Source of the DNA: Ekhidna sp051379705
Lineage (GTDB): Bacteria > Bacteroidota > Bacteroidia > Cytophagales > Cyclobacteriaceae
Direction of reading: 5' to 3'
NCBI RefSeq assembly: GCF_051379705.1
Contig: NZ_CP179868.1
Span: 930,001 to 994,000 of the forward strand
DNA: 64,000 nucleotides
Position numbers and translations under genes: made by a program. The notes under the pieces were generated by a model. It had not been told where the DNA came from, made no database searches, and worked only from the letters and a program-made list of their open reading frames with translations. How positions within the stretch are numbered: the stretch's first letter is position 1; every line of letters starts with the position of its first letter. Below are positions 1 through 7,798 of this stretch, one piece after another.

Positions 1-320
1 TCTCGTCTAGACATTCGTTTGACAATTTTTTCAGGCTCCGTATCAAAAGCTCTGATCCCGACATACAGAAATTTGGCATCATAAAGAATTTTGAATTGAG
101 TCTGCTGAAAGGGCTCAACGTTGAAGTCAGGCATATGACCTACAAAGTCACCACCCCATTCAACTTGATTCCAGGCATCATCGTCAAGTTTACCATCTAT
201 TTGAATCTCACTATTAATCCTGTCCGTGGTATACGCCTTTGTCTGAAATGAATTTTCTTGAGAAGAACCACAAAAAAAGATCAGAAAAGAAAAGGCATAG
301 ACAATCCTTTTAAGTTGCAT
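1..320 (-). CDS. CBM9/DUF5916-like outer-membrane protein, N-terminal fragment
   Basis: The minus strand reads from an ATG at 318-320 to the window edge with no stop, giving about 106 residues of a longer protein. It starts with a hydrophobic export signal (KRIVYAFSFLIFFCG). A segment typical of the family-9 carbohydrate-binding-like domain follows: INSEIQIDGKLDDDAWNQVE, then a FKILYDAKFLYVGIRAFD strand pair. In Bacteroidota this N-terminal module usually precedes a DUF5916 beta-barrel, giving a protein of 700-900 residues; that part lies outside the window. The start is supported by the signal peptide directly after the ATG. It lies 113 bp downstream of the beta-barrel/anti-sigma-like gene on the same strand, so it could be transcribed with it or be a regulon member. 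The ligand is unknown; a role in carbohydrate binding is a family-based guess. Confidence 0.72.
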   Translation of the reverse strand, partial: MQLKRIVYAFSFLIFFCGSSQENSFQTKAYTTDRINSEIQIDGKLDDDAWNQVEWGGDFVGHMPDFNVEPFQQTQFKILYDAKFLYVGIRAFDTEPEKIVKRMSRR

Positions 321-433
321 GGAGTAGAGTTAGTTGACGAGCAGTTTATGTTCCGCGTTGTAAAAATGAATACTCCTTTTGTGATAGATGGTTACATCTT
401 TTATGCGAAATAGAACTTTTCAAGGATGGGTGG

Positions 434-1717
434 CTACTTAATTGTATACCTTAAGCCAGTTTGAAGCACAAATCTCGATGGTGAGTTAATCGCATTACTG
501 ATTGGCGTAATGGAATGTCGGTAGTTAGGTTCGATGGTAAAGTCGAATTTATTGAATATGGAATAGCCAAGCTCTAGCCCACCTACACCGTCAAAAGACC
601 AGTCATTATAAATACCTAAATCACTGTTCAAAATTTGTTTAGAGGGATCTGAAAGGCTTCCATCAACTAAATAATTGGCAGATAGCCCCGCATTCAACCT
701 TAAACTAAATTTCTTGTTTACAACAAAATATCCTGCCTTCAATGGAATTGAGGCTACTTGTATGTTATTGTTCAATTCCACTTCATGGTCATAATTCTCA
801 CGAACCTCAACCGTAGCTTCCCTCGATGATAATGATGGAGTTTCCCCATCAATACCACTAGAGTTATCAATAAATTCGGTATTGTCTACAGTATATATGT
901 CTAAAACATTAATGGAAGCTGTACCGCTATTATCCATACTAGTATAGGCAAGTCCACTTTCAAGTGTCCATTTTTTGCCCAACTGAACTCCAAAATCTAC
1001 GCCAATGGTGGTAGCTATACCCTGATTCATATCTTCGGTGATATTGGTTGTAGGATTAACAAAACTTCCTGAGCCTATAGCAGATGCTAAGGCGCTAGGA
1101 TTTAGCGAATTAGCTACAGCACTTGACCCATTAAAATTTGAATTAAAGGTTCCTGCTCCTGCCTCTACCCCGGCCCAAACTTTCGTAGCTTGCTCAGACT
1201 CCTGCCTTTTTACCGATAGCCCTGATCCAACCTGATAGTATCGGTAAATATCCTGTGAAGCTACAGCAGCATAAAGTTCCGGTTTTCTACGTTCCACACC
1301 TTTCAATTCGAAAGAAGCTTGCGGCTGAAAATCTTCAACTACCAAAACAGTGGTCTCCGATTGCGACGGTTTTGATTCTATTTTCTCAAAGGTCAGGTCT
1401 AGTGAGGGATGTCCGGTAATGTAGGATGAATAATAATTATTGTAATCGATATCATTGGATAAAAACGCATTATATGATACGGATTCTTCCTGAGTAGTCT
1501 CAATAAATGATGGGGAATAAATAACTCCCAAGAGCAATACTGCTATAAAAACGGCGGCAACAGAGACCCACTTATACATCATGTGTTGCGATGCATACAT
1601 CGAAACCAATTCAGCATTCAACTCATTTTCAATATTCGTCCAAATGCTGTTTGGTGCCTTACGTGTTTGTCCTTCAAACTTATCCCGGATATTATTTTCA
1701 AATTTCCCCGGACCCAT
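434..1717 (-). CDS. Membrane-anchored anti-sigma-like protein with beta-barrel-like C terminus
   Basis: 427 residues from the ATG at 1715-1717. An upstream in-frame extension to 1798 would lie inside the sigma gene and is rejected. Residues 1-48 are hydrophilic and carry the F-x(7)-F...P-x-x-I/VW-x-x-I-E pattern (KFENNIRDKFE, APNSIWTNIENEL) seen at the cytoplasmic end of Bacteroidota anti-sigma-like proteins. Residues 50-67 are one transmembrane helix (WVSVAAVFIAVLLLGVIY). The remainder is Ser/Asn-rich and ends with alternating strands and a terminal aromatic sequence (FVLQTGLRYTIK) like an outer-membrane barrel protein. The start codon overlaps the end of the ECF sigma gene by 20 nt, so translation is probably coupled. 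Inference: it binds the sigma factor and senses an envelope signal. How an inner-membrane anchor and a barrel-like domain coexist is unclear; a periplasmic beta-sandwich is an alternative. Confidence 0.7.
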   Translation of the reverse strand: MGPGKFENNIRDKFEGQTRKAPNSIWTNIENELNAELVSMYASQHMMYKWVSVAAVFIAVLLLGVIYSPSFIETTQEESVSYNAFLSNDIDYNNYYSSYITGHPSLDLTFEKIESKPSQSETTVLVVEDFQPQASFELKGVERRKPELYAAVASQDIYRYYQVGSGLSVKRQESEQATKVWAGVEAGAGTFNSNFNGSSAVANSLNPSALASAIGSGSFVNPTTNITEDMNQGIATTIGVDFGVQLGKKWTLESGLAYTSMDNSGTASINVLDIYTVDNTEFIDNSSGIDGETPSLSSREATVEVRENYDHEVELNNNIQVASIPLKAGYFVVNKKFSLRLNAGLSANYLVDGSLSDPSKQILNSDLGIYNDWSFDGVGGLELGYSIFNKFDFTIEPNYRHSITPISNAINSPSRFVLQTGLRYTIK

Positions 1718-2255
1718 ATCGTATCTTATCTCTCTGCATGACCTTTTCTGCCAATAACGTTTTTGCTCTTGAATACTGAGACTTGGAAGTTCCTTCACTT
1801 ATCTGCAGCTTCTTAGCTATTTCATGATGTTTATAACCTTCTATAGCAAATAAGTTGAATATAACCTGACATCCGGTAGGCAGCTCTTGGATTAATCCCA
1901 ACAACTCTTCGTATCCCAACGCCGATACCACTGACTCTTTTTCACTCCAGTCATCAAGATCATTTACATCCACCATCGGATATAAATAAAGCTTGCTTCT
2001 TTGATGATTTAGTGCAGTGTTTACAACTATTCGCTTTATCCAATACGCCAGCGATGAGTCTTTTCTGAAATTTTTGATATTCTTAAAGACCTTAATGAAA
2101 GCCTCCTGAATGATATCCTCAGCTTCTTGTTGCATTTTGGAATATCTCAAAGCTACCAGATACATACCATCACAGTATTTATCATAGAGTGCCTGCTGGA
2201 ACTCTTTTTTGCCTTTCTGGCAGCCTTTAATCAATTTCTCTTCAGTTACCGACAT
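1698..2255 (-). CDS. ECF-type RNA polymerase sigma-70 factor
   Basis: 185 residues, the usual size of extracytoplasmic-function sigma factors. Region 2 is at about 25-90, with the conserved DIIQEAFIKVFKNIKNF segment that contacts core polymerase and the -10 element. Region 4 is at about 118-172 and includes the helix-turn-helix GYKHHEIAKKLQISEGTSKS that reads the -35 element. The linker lacks extra domains such as SnoaL. The gene overlaps the membrane-anchored protein that follows by 20 nt, the usual layout of a sigma/anti-sigma pair. It is divergent from the T9SS Plug gene, with 78 bp between their starts, so that interval must hold both promoters. The regulon cannot be read from this window. 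Confidence 0.93.
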   Translation of the reverse strand: MSVTEEKLIKGCQKGKKEFQQALYDKYCDGMYLVALRYSKMQQEAEDIIQEAFIKVFKNIKNFRKDSSLAYWIKRIVVNTALNHQRSKLYLYPMVDVNDLDDWSEKESVVSALGYEELLGLIQELPTGCQVIFNLFAIEGYKHHEIAKKLQISEGTSKSQYSRAKTLLAEKVMQRDKIRYGSGEI

Positions 2256-2333
2256 TCATGCTGGTATTTAATAGACCCAGGGGTGAATATTATAGTTGTA
2301 ATATCTAATTTGGGCTTTCGTACCTCTAAAGTT

Positions 2334-3626
2334 ATGAAGAACCTAGCGATAATTACAATAGCTCTTTTATTAGTCCATTGTGAACCTCTTGTCCCCCAAC
2401 AATCGACAGTAAGTAAGCAAATTGTTTTTGATAATCATGATTATGAAGATATAATAGGGTTTGCTAAAATCTTACCTATAGAAAATGGACAAGTTAAGGA
2501 GCTGGAAAATCCCATAGTTGGTCTTAATGAAGCTGCTCAACTCATGCTGTCATTTGACCTATTATCTGATCAATTTGAAAACCTGAGTGCCCGAATTATT
2601 CACTGCAATAGAGGCTGGAGTAAATCTGTATTGAGAGATATGGAGTTCTTAAACCAGATTAATAATTACCGTATTACTGATTTTAATTATAGTGTTAATA
2701 CAGTACAGCCCTACATCAACTACACATTTCAAATAGACAAACCGAAGTTATCCGGTAATTACCTGCTGGTGGTTTATAGAAGGGCCAACCCGGATGACAT
2801 ACTACTTTCGCGCAAATTCATGGTTATTGATAGCAAGGTGTCAATAGATCACACGGTTCGAGTTAGCACTACGGTTAGTCAGCGAGACAAGAATCAGCAA
2901 ATAGAATACGGCATAAACTATGGGAACCTACTCGTAAATACTCCTACTCGTGACATCAATACTGTTTTACTACAAAATAATAATTGGAATACTGCTATTA
3001 CAGATACTCCGCCAACACTGATACGAGCCAATGATGGCTACCTTGAGTTTCGTCACCTTGACCTCAAGACGAACTTTTATGGATGGAATGAATTTCGATT
3101 TGCCGATTTGAGAACATTGAATGTGTCCGGAAGGAATGTGGGGCGGATTACAAATACAGGTTCTCAGATCATAGCTCCTCTCAAATTGGCTGGATCTAGG
3201 GGTGACCTTACTTATATCCAAAACTTTCAAGACATCAACGGAAACTTTCTAATACAAAATACAGACCCTGGTGAGGATTTTCTAAATGCTGATTATGCCA
3301 ATGTGAAATTCAGCTTAAAGTCAGACCAAATCAACGGAAATGTTTATGTCTGGGGACAATTTAACGACTGGCAGCTCAACGATCTTAATCGGATGCAATT
3401 CACAACCAATAACGGCGTAAGTAGGTATGAAACCAACATTCCTCTCAAGCAAGGCTATTATGAATTTCTGTATTTTGTCGAAAGCAATGACCTACCTGCC
3501 TATTACTTTGAAGGGAGTCACTTTCAAACTGAGAACCAATATGAAATTTTGGTGTATTACCGAAAGCCCGGAAATGTCAATGATGAATTAGTCGGCTACA
3601 AGAGATTCATATCCATTGAGCCTTGA
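2334..3626 (+). CDS. Type IX secretion system Plug protein (DUF5103 family)
   Basis: 430 residues from the ATG at 2334. A longer frame opening at 2127 overlaps the sigma gene antisense and is rejected because MKNLAIITIALLLVHCEP is a lipoprotein-type signal sequence (Cys at 16). The body matches the DUF5103/Plug pattern: LMLSFDLLSDQFENLSARII, HCNRGWSKS, an INNYRITDFNYSVNT segment, SGNYLLVVYRR and SRKFMVID. A later beta-sandwich region (GNVYVWGQFNDWQ) and a C-terminal strand bundle follow. In Flavobacterium the Plug protein closes the periplasmic end of the SprA translocon when no substrate is engaged; that role is family knowledge. The gene converges on ychF with stop codons back to back (TGATCA). 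T9SS substrates are present elsewhere in the window. Confidence 0.85.
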   Translation: MKNLAIITIALLLVHCEPLVPQQSTVSKQIVFDNHDYEDIIGFAKILPIENGQVKELENPIVGLNEAAQLMLSFDLLSDQFENLSARIIHCNRGWSKSVLRDMEFLNQINNYRITDFNYSVNTVQPYINYTFQIDKPKLSGNYLLVVYRRANPDDILLSRKFMVIDSKVSIDHTVRVSTTVSQRDKNQQIEYGINYGNLLVNTPTRDINTVLLQNNNWNTAITDTPPTLIRANDGYLEFRHLDLKTNFYGWNEFRFADLRTLNVSGRNVGRITNTGSQIIAPLKLAGSRGDLTYIQNFQDINGNFLIQNTDPGEDFLNADYANVKFSLKSDQINGNVYVWGQFNDWQLNDLNRMQFTTNNGVSRYETNIPLKQGYYEFLYFVESNDLPAYYFEGSHFQTENQYEILVYYRKPGNVNDELVGYKRFISIEP

Positions 3627-4724
3627 TCAGACATTGAATCTGAAGTGCATGACGTCTCCATCTTTCACTACATATTCCTTACCTTCAATCGCTAGTTTAC
3701 CTGCTTCCCTACATCCAGCTTCCGATTTGTATTCCTGATAATCCGGAATCTTAATCACCTCAGCTTTGATAAAACCTTTTTCAAAATCAGTGTGTATGAC
3801 ACCAGCTGCTTGAGGTGCCTTCCATCCTTTTTTAATTGTCCAGGCGCGAACTTCTGTTTCACCGGCTGTGAAATAGGTGATCAAATCTAAAAGTGAATAA
3901 GAAGCTTTTATTAAACGATTCAATCCTGATTCTTTCAAACCGTATTCCTCCAAAAACATTTGCTTTTCTTCAGGGTCTTCAAATTCTGCTATTTGCTCTT
4001 CAAGACCAGCAGAAACAAGAATTATTTGAGCATCCTCATTTTCTATATTATCGGCAAGCGTTTTGCTCCACTCATTGCCTGAGTTGATAGATTCTTCATC
4101 CACATTTGCCACATATATAATTGGCTTATCTGTCAAGAGCTGAAGTGTTCTAATCCATGATCTTTGCTCTTTCTCCATTTCGAGTGAACGGGCATTCTGT
4201 CCACTTTCAAGGTGAGTCTTGAATTTCAACAACACATCATGTTCAGCTTTTGCTTCCTTATCTCCGGACTTTGCAATTTTCTCCACGCGCTGAATACGCT
4301 TATCTACAGATTCTAAATCCTTCAACTGAAGCTCAGTATCAATCACCTCTTTATCCTCTATTGGATCTACTTTGCCTGATACGTGCACGATATTATCGTT
4401 ATCAAAACATCGAATCACATGAATAATGGCATCTACTTCTCGAATGTTGGCTAAGAACTGATTCCCAAGACCCTCACCTTTACTTGCTCCTTTTACCAAG
4501 CCTGCTATATCCACAAATTCCATAACCGTTGGGAGTACTTTCTTCGGATTAACAAGGTCAGAAAGAATTTGTAATCGTTCATCAGGCACTGTAATTACGC
4601 CCACATTTGGTTCGATGGTGCAAAAAGGAAAATTAGCAGCTTCTGCCTTTGCGTTAGAAAGTGCATTAAAAAGAGTGGATTTACCTACGTTCGGCAATCC
4701 GACAATTCCACATTGTAATCCCAT
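3627..4724 (-). CDS. ychF: Redox-regulated ribosome-binding ATPase YchF/Obg-like
   Basis: 365 residues, as expected for YchF (E. coli 363). The P-loop GLPNVGKST lies at residues 8-16, switch II is the DIAG segment near 70 followed by GLVKGASKGEGLGNQFL, and the NVDE motif near 205 replaces NKxD, the family signature that gives ATP rather than GTP preference. A coiled-coil insert spans about 130-180 and the C-terminal TGS domain runs from ITYFTAGETEVRAW to the end (YVVKDGDVMHFRFNV). It is a conserved cytosolic P-loop ATPase linked to ribosomes and the oxidative-stress response. It sits 139 bp downstream of the DUF3276 gene on the same strand, with a terminator and its own -7 box between them, so it is probably transcribed alone. 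Confidence 0.97.
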   Translation of the reverse strand: MGLQCGIVGLPNVGKSTLFNALSNAKAEAANFPFCTIEPNVGVITVPDERLQILSDLVNPKKVLPTVMEFVDIAGLVKGASKGEGLGNQFLANIREVDAIIHVIRCFDNDNIVHVSGKVDPIEDKEVIDTELQLKDLESVDKRIQRVEKIAKSGDKEAKAEHDVLLKFKTHLESGQNARSLEMEKEQRSWIRTLQLLTDKPIIYVANVDEESINSGNEWSKTLADNIENEDAQIILVSAGLEEQIAEFEDPEEKQMFLEEYGLKESGLNRLIKASYSLLDLITYFTAGETEVRAWTIKKGWKAPQAAGVIHTDFEKGFIKAEVIKIPDYQEYKSEAGCREAGKLAIEGKEYVVKDGDVMHFRFNV

Positions 4725-4768
4725 AGGAGAAATATTTTTGATTATGAAAGTGTTCGACTTTCGCGGCG

Positions 4769-4776
4769 CAAAACTA
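4769..4776 (-). promoter_or_regulatory. ychF: Candidate Bacteroidota -7 box of ychF
   Basis: On the minus strand this reads TAGTTTTG, a perfect TAnnTTTG match, 45 nt upstream of the ychF start. No convincing -33 TTG is visible; that position falls in the T-tract of the preceding terminator. Confidence 0.4.
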
Positions 4777-4785
4777 GTTGATAAA

Positions 4786-4817
4786 ATAAAAAAGCCCTCA
4801 GGAAATTTCCCTGAGAG
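4786..4817 (-). terminator. Rho-independent terminator of the DUF3276 gene
   Basis: The minus strand shows CTCAGGG-AAATTT-CCTGAG followed by a T-rich run (GGCTTTTTTATTTTA), a stem-loop plus T-tract 45 nt downstream of the DUF3276 stop and just ahead of the ychF promoter. Confidence 0.65.
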
Positions 4818-4863
4818 CCTCTCTCTTCATACTTACTAAAAAAGTTGTCTTAAATATATCTTA

Positions 4864-5220
4864 TTAATCCCATTTTAGATCAGAATCTGAATCAGAAACT
4901 TCCGCATTCACCGCAGCCTGTCTCTCCTCATTGTCTCTATCGAATTGAGTAAAATCAACTTCTGGCATTAATTCTTCCTTCACGTGATTCACAGTGGAAT
5001 TAAGTGCATCTACAAATTTGTTAAAATCTTCTTTGTACAAGAAAATCTTATGCTTTTCGTAGAAAAAACCGTCGTCCTTTGGCTTTCTTTTGCTTTCTGT
5101 AATTGTTAGGTAATAATCGTTTGACCGTGTCGCTTTCACATCAAAAAAGTACGTACGCTTTCCCGCCTTTACTCTCTCTGAATAGATCTCGTCTCTTCCT
5201 TTTTCGTTATTATCTTCCAC
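4864..5220 (-). CDS. DUF3276 family PUR-alpha-like nucleic-acid-binding protein
   Basis: 118 residues. The conserved block EIYSERVKAGKRTYFFDVKA, KSNDYYLTITE-type sequence, a KHKIFLYKEDFNKFVDAL strand-helix and an acidic Asp/Ser tail (SDSDSDLKWD) match the DUF3276 family, which is near-universal in Bacteroidota. The fold is a PUR-domain (Whirly-like) single-strand nucleic-acid binder; this is family knowledge, and the cellular role is not settled. The first residues (MEDNNEKGRDEI) are short and charged with no signal, so it is cytosolic. It diverges from the DUF58 gene across a 113-bp intergenic region. On the minus strand that region contains TTTTG and, 21 nt later, TATATTTA, a near match to a Bacteroidota promoter. 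Confidence 0.9.
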   Translation of the reverse strand: MEDNNEKGRDEIYSERVKAGKRTYFFDVKATRSNDYYLTITESKRKPKDDGFFYEKHKIFLYKEDFNKFVDALNSTVNHVKEELMPEVDFTQFDRDNEERQAAVNAEVSDSDSDLKWD

Positions 5221-5333
5221 TTGCTTAAAAATTTGTGTTAGGTGTTAGTTTTTTGCTAAAATCGGGCTAAATATACGGCATTATCTTTTTTATCTGCAAA
5301 ATCAACATATGATTAGCTCTTGATTATCCAATT

Positions 5334-6233
5334 ATGACCACAAACATTTCAGAAATTAATCAATATGATAACCTAGGCTTAATCGCAAAGCAGCTGGTAG
5401 ATGGCTTTATTACAGGTCTTCATAAGTCTCCTTATCACGGTTTTTCTGTAGAATTCGCTGAGCATAAACTTTACAATCACGGAGAAAGCACGCGGCATAT
5501 TGACTGGAAGGTATATTCCAGAACGGATAGACTCTATACAAAGCAGTATGAAGAAGAAACCAATCTGAGATGCCGTATTTTGGTAGACAACTCAGCTTCC
5601 ATGCATTATCCATTACCTGGAAAGGATAAGTTGAAGTTCTCTGTATTTGCTGCATCGGCACTTTCTTACTTGCTTACCAAACAGCGTGATGTGGTTGGTT
5701 TATCTGTGTTTTCTGATAAAATAGAGGATGAAACTGATCTAAGAAGCACCAAAGCTCACCTCAATACTATTCTCTCGAAGCTTTCTGAATTGGAACGAAC
5801 TACGCCTGAAACTAAAACCGATATCAGTTCCGTGCTACATGAAATGGCGGATAAAATTCATAAAAGATCATTGGTAGTCATATTCTCAGATATGTTTCAA
5901 AACAACAACGAGGAGGATTTACTCAACGCACTTCAGCATTTGAAACACAACAAGCATGAAGTCATCCTCTTTCATGTATCTGATTATTCAAGCGAACTCC
6001 AATTTGATTTTGAGGATCGTCCCCATAAGTTTATTGACTTAGAAACAAAAGAAACGGTAAAAGTCAATCCGCATGATGTGAAAGACATCTATCGGAAAGA
6101 GATGGCAAATTTCTATCAGAATCTAAAAATCAAGTGTGGGATGATGAAAGTAGATTTCGTTCCAATCAATACCAGCGAATCGTTTGATAAGGTTTTGGGC
6201 GCTTATCTAATCAAGCGTAAGAAAATGAGGTAG
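5334..6233 (+). CDS. DUF58 domain protein (vWA-like, MoxR-associated type)
   Basis: 299 residues, soluble and without transmembrane segments. The DUF58 core is evident: the SPYHGFSVEFAEHKLYNHGE and DIDWKVYSRTDRLYTKQYEE-like region, then the vWA metal-site motif VDNSASM (DxSxS type) near residue 84. A second strand, LVVIFSDMFQN, lies near 180 and HEVILFHVSD near 207. DUF58 proteins commonly partner with MoxR AAA+ ATPases and BatA/B-type vWA proteins in envelope-related complexes; no such partner lies in this window, so the gene is separated from its usual cluster here. It converges on the ferredoxin gene with stop codons abutting (TAGCTA). Function beyond the family assignment cannot be stated. 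Confidence 0.92.
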   Translation: MTTNISEINQYDNLGLIAKQLVDGFITGLHKSPYHGFSVEFAEHKLYNHGESTRHIDWKVYSRTDRLYTKQYEEETNLRCRILVDNSASMHYPLPGKDKLKFSVFAASALSYLLTKQRDVVGLSVFSDKIEDETDLRSTKAHLNTILSKLSELERTTPETKTDISSVLHEMADKIHKRSLVVIFSDMFQNNNEEDLLNALQHLKHNKHEVILFHVSDYSSELQFDFEDRPHKFIDLETKETVKVNPHDVKDIYRKEMANFYQNLKIKCGMMKVDFVPINTSESFDKVLGAYLIKRKKMR

Positions 6234-6578
6234 CTAGAGATGTAGCCACTCCTTCTTAGCAGAGAGCTCCTCTTCTGTCTCTACATAGTCAGGATCAGGC
6301 ACGCAGCAATCCACCGGACAAACAGCCGCACACTGTGGTTCTTCATGAAATCCAGTACACTCTGTGCATTTTCCTGGCACGATGTAGTAGAACTCATCCG
6401 AAACCGGCTCTTGGATTTCTTTGGCATCAACCTTGGATCCATCTTCCATTTCAATGTCCTTCAGGTCAGTGCCATCGGCCCATTTCCACTCTACACCACC
6501 TTCATAGATTGCGGTATTAGGACACTCAGGTTCACATGCACCACAGTTGATGCATTCATCGGTGATAATAATTGCCAT
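6234..6578 (-). CDS. 4Fe-4S dicluster ferredoxin
   Basis: 114 residues with two cysteine clusters. The N-terminal set is CINCGACEPECP (CxxCxxCxxxCP). The second is CTECTGFHEEPQCAAVCPVD, in which the usual CxxCxxC is stretched by an insertion as in chromatium-type 2[4Fe-4S] ferredoxins. The insert (VEWKWADGTDLKDIEMEDGS) between the clusters is acidic. The protein is a small cytosolic electron carrier; its redox partner is not shown. It is divergent from the acyl-CoA reductase gene with 97 bp between starts, and that interval contains a good candidate promoter for it. The gene shares a zero-gap stop-stop junction with the DUF58 gene. Confidence 0.95.
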   Translation of the reverse strand: MAIIITDECINCGACEPECPNTAIYEGGVEWKWADGTDLKDIEMEDGSKVDAKEIQEPVSDEFYYIVPGKCTECTGFHEEPQCAAVCPVDCCVPDPDYVETEEELSAKKEWLHL

Positions 6579-6615
6579 AGAAAAAACGCTTTTTTATCGT
6601 GTTCAAATGAGTGAA

Positions 6616-6647
6616 CAAAATTAATCCCAATAAGTTTGCAGCCCAAT
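6616..6647 (-). promoter_or_regulatory. Candidate Bacteroidota promoter of the ferredoxin gene
   Basis: Minus-strand reading gives ATTGG, about 19 nt of spacer and then TAATTTTG at 6623-6616, a perfect TAnnTTTG -7 box with an acceptable -33 TTG. The predicted start is about 30 nt upstream of the ferredoxin ATG. Confidence 0.5.
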
Positions 6648-6675
6648 TGACCAAGTCGACTTATTTAACTTTTTT

Positions 6676-7674
6676 ATGGATAAAAGTGAAAAAATCAATG
6701 CATTTTCCGAGTTAGGCAATAAAATCGCCCAACTTTCCGATCAAGAAATCGAAAATTTGGCCAATCAAGCCAAACAAAAAAACGGCTGGTTCTCACTTGA
6801 AAGTGTGAAAAATGCCTTGCATGGAATCTCCTACATGCTTGAAAAAGAGAAGCTTGAGCATTGGACAGAAAAGTATGTTCTCGAGAACGTTGATCCAAAG
6901 GTTATCGGAATAGTTATGGCCGGAAACATTCCTCTGGTTGGTTTTCATGACCTGCTATCAGTCCTCATTTCTGGACACTTTGCGGCAATCAAGCCAAGCA
7001 GTGATGACCAATTTCTCACGCGAAAACTCGTTGAATGGCTTATTGAAATCGAGCCGCGCTTCAAAAAGAATATCGAGCTTCGTGAAAAGCTGACAAATAT
7101 TGATGCGGTTATTGCAACAGGAAGTGACAATACGGCCAGGTATTTCGAATACTATTTCAAAGATATCCCAAGTATCATTCGGAAAAACAGAACTTCTATA
7201 GCCATACTAAATGGGAATGAAAGCAATGAAGAGCTGGAAGCACTAGGTGAAGACATCTTTTCCTATTTCGGGCTTGGTTGTAGAAACGTATCTAAGGTTT
7301 TCACACCTAAAGGCTATGATTTTCGCGACGCATTTCCAAGTTTCGAAAAGTACAAGGAAGTGGGAAATCATAATAAATATCGGAACAACTACGATTACTA
7401 CAAATCTATTTACCTGGTTAACCAGACGCCTCACCTTGATACCGGCTTTCTTTTAGTCAACTCTACAGATGAATTGGTTTCACCGATAAGTGTGTTATTT
7501 CATCAGGAGTATGATTCAATAGATAAGCTGCAAACCATCCTGGATTCAAAAAAGGAGAAAATTCAATGCATTGTGGGTAAAGACTTCATTCCATTTGGCC
7601 AAGCTCAGCGACCTGAGCTTTGGGACTATGCGGATGATGTAGATACCATGACTTTTTTAACAGGATTGAATTAA
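6676..7674 (+). CDS. Acyl-CoA reductase (LuxC-like)
   Basis: 332 residues, cytosolic. It has the aldehyde-dehydrogenase-like Rossmann segment VIGIVMAGNIPLVGFHDLLS near 77, the PSSDDQFLTRKLVEWL helix and IDAVIATGSDNTARYFEYYF near 140. The likely catalytic cysteine is in FGLGCRNVSKVF near 200. This matches the short Bacteroidota version of the LuxC/acyl-CoA reductase family, which reduces fatty acyl-CoA or acyl thioesters to aldehyde using NAD(P)H; the true substrate is unknown. It lies divergently next to a ferredoxin gene. Start choice: the ATG at 6676 follows an A/T-rich leader, and the first residues (MDKSEKINAFSELG) align with the amphipathic N terminus of relatives. Confidence 0.88.
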   Translation: MDKSEKINAFSELGNKIAQLSDQEIENLANQAKQKNGWFSLESVKNALHGISYMLEKEKLEHWTEKYVLENVDPKVIGIVMAGNIPLVGFHDLLSVLISGHFAAIKPSSDDQFLTRKLVEWLIEIEPRFKKNIELREKLTNIDAVIATGSDNTARYFEYYFKDIPSIIRKNRTSIAILNGNESNEELEALGEDIFSYFGLGCRNVSKVFTPKGYDFRDAFPSFEKYKEVGNHNKYRNNYDYYKSIYLVNQTPHLDTGFLLVNSTDELVSPISVLFHQEYDSIDKLQTILDSKKEKIQCIVGKDFIPFGQAQRPELWDYADDVDTMTFLTGLN

Positions 7675-7720
7675 TCACTTCATGGTGTTTGTGTGTTAAC
7701 AATTCAGACAAAGATTCAAT

Positions 7721-7728
7721 TATCTTTG
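7721..7728 (+). promoter_or_regulatory. acnB: Candidate -7 box of acnB
   Basis: TATCTTTG, a perfect TAnnTTTG match, 71 nt upstream of the acnB ATG. No good -33 TTG stands at the expected distance, so only the -7 element is proposed. Confidence 0.4.
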
Positions 7729-7798
7729 TCGACCCTTAAAAAAAGGATGCTGAAAGGTGTCTTTAATGAGTCTGTCTAATACTGAAATATTTTTTTAA

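Noticed and set aside
1718..1798. N-terminal extension of the anti-sigma-like gene
   Set aside because: It lies wholly inside the sigma gene and would be an out-of-frame reading; the ATG at 1717 with a short overlap is normal.
2127..2333. N-terminal extension of the Plug gene
   Set aside because: It overlaps the sigma gene antisense, and the lipoprotein signal begins at 2334.
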